Below, one piece after another: positions 7,324 to 10,283 of a stretch of 10,283 bases of DNA. This DNA is from an archaeon. Lineage in GTDB: Archaea > Asgardarchaeota > Hermodarchaeia > Hermodarchaeales > Hermodarchaeaceae. Both the position numbers and the translations under genes were made by a program. The stretch is taken from the NCBI GenBank assembly GCA_016550415.1, contig JABXGU010000573.1, forward strand, positions 1 through 10,283, read 5' to 3'. The notes beneath the pieces were generated by a model. That model did not search any database, was not told where the DNA came from, and saw only the letters and a program-made list of their open reading frames with translations. Each line of letters begins with the position of its first letter. Positions within the stretch are counted from its first letter, which is position 1.

Positions 7324-7641
7324 GTGGGGCGAACCGTTCCTACATATCGTATGCAGTTGGAGACAGAACGAAGACGCTGGCGACACTTCCGTGATGCGTT
7401 ACGCGCCGAAGACCAACTAGCTTTTGACAACCTTTTTGTCTACACTCGGACCTACGCAGATGCAGGGAGCGCTGCAGCTCGCGCCTGCCCCTCTGAAGCG
7501 ATATTTATGTCCCTACTAATTGGCTTGTATCAAGAAGTGCAAAGGCTTCGTCATGCTCTAGCAGAAGCTGCTCGAAGATCTTCAGACACTGGAGAAGAAA
7601 CCATTCATGATTACATTCGACGAGTACAGGCAGAGCTTTGA
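7324..7641 (+). CDS. Small conserved archaeal GRTVP-type protein, function unknown
   Basis: This 105-residue soluble protein starts GRTVPTYRMQLETE. It continues with the pattern W-x(2)-FRDALRAED-x(3)-FD (19-35), a Tyr-Ala-x-Ala-Gly-Ser-Ala-Ala-Ala stretch (44-52) and a helical segment with EAIFMSLL (58-65), and ends in a charged helix. I recall this N-terminal signature from a family of small archaeal proteins of unknown function (a DUF, possibly DUF8156; the number is from memory). No catalytic or metal-binding motif is evident, and the protein looks all-helical. GTG 7324 is the first start after an in-frame TGA (7315-7317), and AGGTGA at 7312-7317 ends six bases before it, which makes the start firm. 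The gene is richer in G+C than the transporter genes: 119 of 240 bases in 7381-7620, against 23 of 60 in a sample of the permease (4261-4320). It is 215 bases from the next gene, so co-transcription is uncertain. Confidence 0.8.
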   Translation: MGRTVPTYRMQLETERRRWRHFRDALRAEDQLAFDNLFVYTRTYADAGSAAARACPSEAIFMSLLIGLYQEVQRLRHALAEAARRSSDTGEETIHDYIRRVQAEL

Positions 7642-7842
7642 ATATTTTCTTGCTATTCCTATATACCTAGAAGCATCAGTTTTGTATTCGGGTTTTTAAA
7701 TGAATCATAGCTTTTAATTCAAGACATTATCATCATCCAACATTGATGCCATCATTGAAAACTCATCAAAATTCTTATGGCAATATAGCACTAATAATTA
7801 ATAGGACACAAGGAAATGATGTAATCATTAAAGAAGATGGTT

Positions 7843-7850
7843 GGAGTTGA
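7843..7850 (+). promoter_or_regulatory. Ribosome-binding site that fixes a TTG start
   Basis: GGAGTTGA lies six bases before TTG 7857. Its last three bases are also an in-frame TGA stop (7848-7850), so translation of the next gene cannot begin further upstream. A palindrome AATGAT-GTA-ATCATT (7815-7829) sits just ahead and could be an operator, though it is AT-rich and short. Confidence 0.6.
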
Positions 7851-7856
7851 CACTCT

Positions 7857-8477
7857 TTGATTCATGACGTTTTCGTTATTCATCGTGATACAGAGATTCC
7901 CCTGTACCATAATGCTCCAGGAAATAAAAGCAAGCTAGCATCCATGGGGTTAGACACTAACCTCTTTGCACAACTGGCAACAACAATTGTGCGCGTACTC
8001 AGACGTGCAGGTGCCCTAGACCGGTTGATTCTAGCAGAGGCAAAGGTTGCATTTCTTGTTTATGAGAACATAATCTTTGCACTCATTACTTCCCATGACC
8101 ACGATGAATTTGAAATCAACTATGCTCTTGACAAACTCAGCTCACTGTTTCTCAAATCCTTCGCAACTGATGTTATCAACGAATTCAAGCAGAAGCCACT
8201 AAGCTTTGATGTCCTTAACATTGACACTATTTTTCGTTCAACACGTGTTCTAGTAAGTGACACCGACAGCTTACTAAAATCCATGATTCAACGATTAGTG
8301 GACATGATTTCAGTTGCAGGAAGGCTTGAAGCTGATGCATCGATGCTTGCTGAGAAGCAGAGTTTAGATGGCACAGTTGTATTGAGCATAAATGCAATGC
8401 AAAAAGAATTGGAGGCAAAGCTCAAAAAGCTGAAGGAAAAAATGGACCAATTACCAGTCATGCCAGGTTCTGAATGA
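7857..8477 (+). CDS. Longin-like (SNARE-like fold) protein with C-terminal coiled coil
   Basis: This 206-residue soluble protein has no signal peptide or membrane segment. The first 115 residues follow the longin order of strands and helices: strand IHDVFVIH (2-9), strand EIPLYHN (13-19), helix FAQLATTIVRVLRR (37-50), strands around DRLILAEAKVAFLVYENIIFALIT (55-78), then helix NYALDKLSSLFLKSF (88-102). Residues 115-165 are mixed, and residues 179-198 form a Lys/Glu/Leu heptad-like coiled coil. Longin and roadblock folds in Asgard archaea are related to eukaryotic trafficking and small-GTPase regulatory proteins; that link here is inference from the fold pattern, not from a search. The start is TTG 7857, forced by the in-frame TGA at 7848-7850 and supported by GGAGTTGA. 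The next in-frame ATG, at codon 30, would remove the first two strands. No GTPase gene lies in the window. Fold assignment is moderately sure; partner and process are unknown. Confidence 0.78.
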   Translation: MIHDVFVIHRDTEIPLYHNAPGNKSKLASMGLDTNLFAQLATTIVRVLRRAGALDRLILAEAKVAFLVYENIIFALITSHDHDEFEINYALDKLSSLFLKSFATDVINEFKQKPLSFDVLNIDTIFRSTRVLVSDTDSLLKSMIQRLVDMISVAGRLEADASMLAEKQSLDGTVVLSINAMQKELEAKLKKLKEKMDQLPVMPGSE

Positions 8478-8547
8478 GCCAGTTTGTTAGTTTCAATTTA
8501 ACCAGCGAAATACTGTTAAAAGCGGAAGGTGCCAGAATAAGCAAGAT

Positions 8548-8554
8548 GGGAGGT
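8548..8554 (+). promoter_or_regulatory. Strong Shine-Dalgarno sequence pointing to an ATT start
   Basis: GGGAGGT is a near-perfect match to the archaeal ribosome-binding consensus. It ends 8 bases before ATT 8563 but 29 bases before TTG 8584, the first conventional start codon in that frame. The normal spacing therefore favours ATT. No ATG, GTG or TTG exists in frame between the stop at 8488-8490 and 8584. Confidence 0.65.
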
Positions 8555-8562
8555 TTACCGAA

Positions 8563-8790
8563 ATTCCTGTAGTAGTATATGTTTTGATTCGTGTGGAAGC
8601 AGGGAAGGTATGGGACGTGGCACAAGCAATTGGAAAAATTTCCCTTGTTGAACGAGCAAACGTTGTAACTGGACCATACGATGTAATTGCCTATGCTGTT
8701 CTACCCTCTACAGAGGACCTGCGGCAGATAATGGAGGGCATACACAATATAGATGGTGTAACAAGAACAGAAACCTGCATTGCCATCTAA
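8563..8790 (+). CDS. Stand-alone RAM-domain protein (Lrp/AsnC effector domain), probable ATT start
   Basis: This roughly 75-residue protein consists only of the ligand-binding and oligomerisation half of Lrp/AsnC regulators; there is no DNA-binding helix-turn-helix. Visible family features are the first strand VVVYVLIRVEAGK, the central VVTGPYDVIAYAVL (34-47) and the closing strand TRTETCIAI. Such proteins in archaea form ring-like oligomers that bind amino acids or similar small molecules, and may pair with full-length Lrp regulators. From ATT 8563 the protein begins (M)PVVVYVLIRVEAGK and keeps the complete first strand. From TTG 8584 it would be 68 residues, beginning MIRVEAGK and lacking part of that strand. 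The strong GGGAGGT at 8548-8554 fits only the ATT. A simple ATG-to-ATT error in the assembly would give the same picture. The gene lies 85 bases after the longin-like gene on the same strand and may be co-transcribed. The family is very sure; the start is moderately sure. Confidence 0.85.
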   Translation: MPVVVYVLIRVEAGKVWDVAQAIGKISLVERANVVTGPYDVIAYAVLPSTEDLRQIMEGIHNIDGVTRTETCIAI

Positions 8791-8824
8791 TTCAAATTAT
8801 TCTGTGTAAGCCATATCAGATGTG

Positions 8825-8863
8825 AAAAAAGAGGGGGCTGGACGTCAAATTTTACGTCCAGTT
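8825..8863 (-). terminator. Terminator hairpin between convergent genes
   Basis: CTGGACGT (8838-8845) and ACGTCCAG (8854-8861) form a perfect 8-bp stem. The 8-base loop CAAATTTT can pair further except for one C-T mismatch. Read on the minus strand, the stem is followed by a C-rich spacer and then six Ts (A6 at 8825-8830 on the plus strand), which suits the surface-protein gene ending at 8883. Read on the plus strand it lies 47 bases after the RAM gene, with no tight T run behind it until the T4 at 8881-8884, so it may serve both directions but better the minus one. Confidence 0.65.
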
Positions 8864-8882
8864 GCTACGCTTATTCTGTATT

Positions 8883-10283
8883 TTAGCGATGTCGTCGTCT
8901 TATCAGAGTCAGACCTAAGGCGAAAATGGCGCCTATAGCTATTGCTTCTATGGGAAAGCCAGGAATAGGTGGAGTAGTTGTTTCATCTTGGAATTCATAG
9001 GATATTGAGATGCTAGTGATTTGGGCAGTATGATCTCTGGAGGGGCATGTTAGTATTGCTCGCCAACGAAGGTCGCTACCAAGATTTGAAAAAGCGTGAA
9101 CGGCACTTGGTGTTACACTTTCCCAATTTGCCCCACCATCTGCAGACATGTAGAAGGCTATTGAGGTACCAACAGGCAAATAGCCGGAGTACGTGAGTGT
9201 AGCGTCTACAATTGTGAGTGTCGTTGTATCGATTGTCAATGACTGAGCTGTGCACGGATCACGGAAAGTATCTGCGGTGCTAAGAATGAGACGGAATATC
9301 TTCAGTGAGTCATGATTGGCAACGTAAGCGTAATCACCATGAATAGTAACTCTCAATGCATCCATATCAGGAGCAGTATAGTGAGTTAATAGTTGAAGAT
9401 CATGGGGATTACTAGCATCAAGAAGATAAACGCCACCATGACGTTCAGCAGCGATAATGTAGGTTTCAAACAATGCTGTGGCATAAGTTACATTGGTTCC
9501 AGCGGGATTGTAAGAATCCGTTTGCCCAGGAATATTCCACGGGTCAGTAACGTTATACAGATATGTGCCAGCAATTCCATCGGAAACGACGCAAAAGTCG
9601 CCTGACACTGTGATGTCGCTCAGATAACTAAGGCCTCTCTTATCAGTGAGGTGTAGGTTTGAAAGATCTGTTGCGTCATAGACTACAAAACCCCCGCCTA
9701 TGCCAGTTCCTGCAGCATATACATAGTGACCCTGCACCCAAACTGAGGTATAGTTTTCGATGTCGCCGTATGGGGAACCAATGTTTGGACCCATACTATA
9801 TGGATTAGAAATATTGAGTAGATACAGCCCCCATGTGCCATCAGCGATGTATGCAACGTCTCCGTCTATGAATATTTCATAGCCCTCTGTGAATGTTACT
9901 TGGTCTAAATATTTGGCATCAGTGGGGTCACTGACATCAAAAGAGAGTAATCCGCGTGTTGCAGAACCAGGTATTACATTACTGACAAATACATGATTTC
10001 CCTGCACTTTTACAGAGGTATAATTGCAAGGAGTGGTATGCTGAACAATGTCAAGAAACACTGGGACGGCCGGATTAGTAACATCGAGTACAACAAGACC
10101 ATCAGCACCAGCCGCAACATAGGCGATGTCACCTTGAACATCTACGTCATATGCGTCATATGTGTCATAGGTGCCAGCTAATGGAAGACTAGAAGCAATA
10201 CCACCGACACGATAGGTGCGAATGCCATTATTTGTTGCAACGACCAAAACATCGCCATAAAGTTCAACATCGTAAGCATAGAT
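8883..10283 (-). CDS. Surface LVIVD-repeat beta-propeller protein with C-terminal anchor (5' end outside window)
   Basis: The frame stays open to the edge of the window, so the N-terminus, including any signal peptide, is missing; 466 codons are visible. A TTG at 10245-10247 could be mistaken for a start, but the 12 codons upstream (IYAYDVELYGDV) fit the repeat pattern, so the gene continues outward. About eight repeats of roughly 42-46 residues follow the LVIVD-type pattern, for example VDVQGDIAYVAAGADGLVVLDV and then NPAVP, and IDGDVAYIADGTWGLYLLNI and then NPYS. They end near base 9288. Such repeats build a beta-propeller used in surface binding. A beta-sandwich domain of about 100 residues comes next, then a Thr/Pro linker and the tail IPGFPIEAIAIG...RRRHR (last 27 residues), one transmembrane helix with a basic end. 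This resembles archaeal PGF-type surface-sorting tails; the exact class is not settled. The gene converges on the RAM gene, with a terminator hairpin just past its TAA stop. Its ligand is unknown. Confidence 0.88.
   Translation of the reverse strand: MYAYDVELYGDVLVVATNNGIRTYRVGGIASSLPLAGTYDTYDAYDVDVQGDIAYVAAGADGLVVLDVTNPAVPVFLDIVQHTTPCNYTSVKVQGNHVFVSNVIPGSATRGLLSFDVSDPTDAKYLDQVTFTEGYEIFIDGDVAYIADGTWGLYLLNISNPYSMGPNIGSPYGDIENYTSVWVQGHYVYAAGTGIGGGFVVYDATDLSNLHLTDKRGLSYLSDITVSGDFCVVSDGIAGTYLYNVTDPWNIPGQTDSYNPAGTNVTYATALFETYIIAAERHGGVYLLDASNPHDLQLLTHYTAPDMDALRVTIHGDYAYVANHDSLKIFRLILSTADTFRDPCTAQSLTIDTTTLTIVDATLTYSGYLPVGTSIAFYMSADGGANWESVTPSAVHAFSNLGSDLRWRAILTCPSRDHTAQITSISISYEFQDETTTPPIPGFPIEAIAIGAIFALGLTLIRRRHR

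Noticed and set aside
7736..7762. Repeated CATCAT/CATTGATG pattern in the gap before the longin-like gene
   Set aside because: The units are short, imperfect and AT-rich, and they lack the regular spacing of a CRISPR or tandem repeat.
9393..9605. Plus-strand frame of 70 codons inside the surface-protein gene
   Set aside because: It lies wholly antisense to a well-supported repeat-protein gene and has no domain or ribosome site.
10245..10247. TTG as the start of the minus-strand surface protein
   Set aside because: The 12 upstream codons to the window edge continue the LVIVD repeat pattern, so the gene is cut by the edge and does not start here.

Overview
The window most likely comes from an archaeon, and probably an Asgard-group genome (Thorarchaeota-like is my best guess). 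The reasons are: surface proteins with a C-terminal membrane anchor and a short basic tail (one preceded by IPGF, like archaeal surface-sorting tails); a longin-like protein with a coiled-coil tail; a small stand-alone RAM (Lrp/AsnC effector) protein; a small GRTVP-type protein that I recall as an archaeal family of unknown function; T-rich 3' ends; and frequent non-ATG starts. This placement is an inference from gene content. No rRNA or other marker gene is present to fix it.

Layout. Bases 34-1950 (+) encode a secreted, membrane-anchored calcineurin-like metallophosphoesterase. After a 226-base gap with a TATA-like box and a strongly self-complementary leader comes a complete ABC importer in the order binding protein (2177-3562), fused two-domain permease (3738-5783) and ATPase (about 5839-6966), all (+). 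This resembles the ferric/thiamine/phosphonate/polyamine class of importers, but the substrate cannot be fixed from the sequence. A 13-of-14-pair hairpin followed by eight Ts separates binding protein from permease and probably lowers expression of the membrane parts relative to the binding protein. Bases 6967-7323 hold no convincing gene, only a start-less open frame that may be a relic.

Bases 7324-8790 (+) carry three small genes: the GRTVP protein of unknown function, a longin-like protein, and a RAM-domain protein that appears to start at an unusual ATT codon. A perfect 8-bp hairpin (8838-8861) lies between these and the convergent last gene. That gene (8883 to beyond the window end, minus strand) encodes a surface beta-propeller protein of LVIVD-type repeats with a C-terminal anchor, and its N-terminus lies outside the window.

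How the parts could work together: the phosphoesterase and the importer lie side by side on the same strand, and both act at the outer face of the cell. The enzyme could release a ligand that the importer takes up, but this is inference from position only. The small genes at 7324-8790 look intracellular and unrelated to transport. I see no CRISPR array, tRNA, rRNA, insertion sequence or attachment site.
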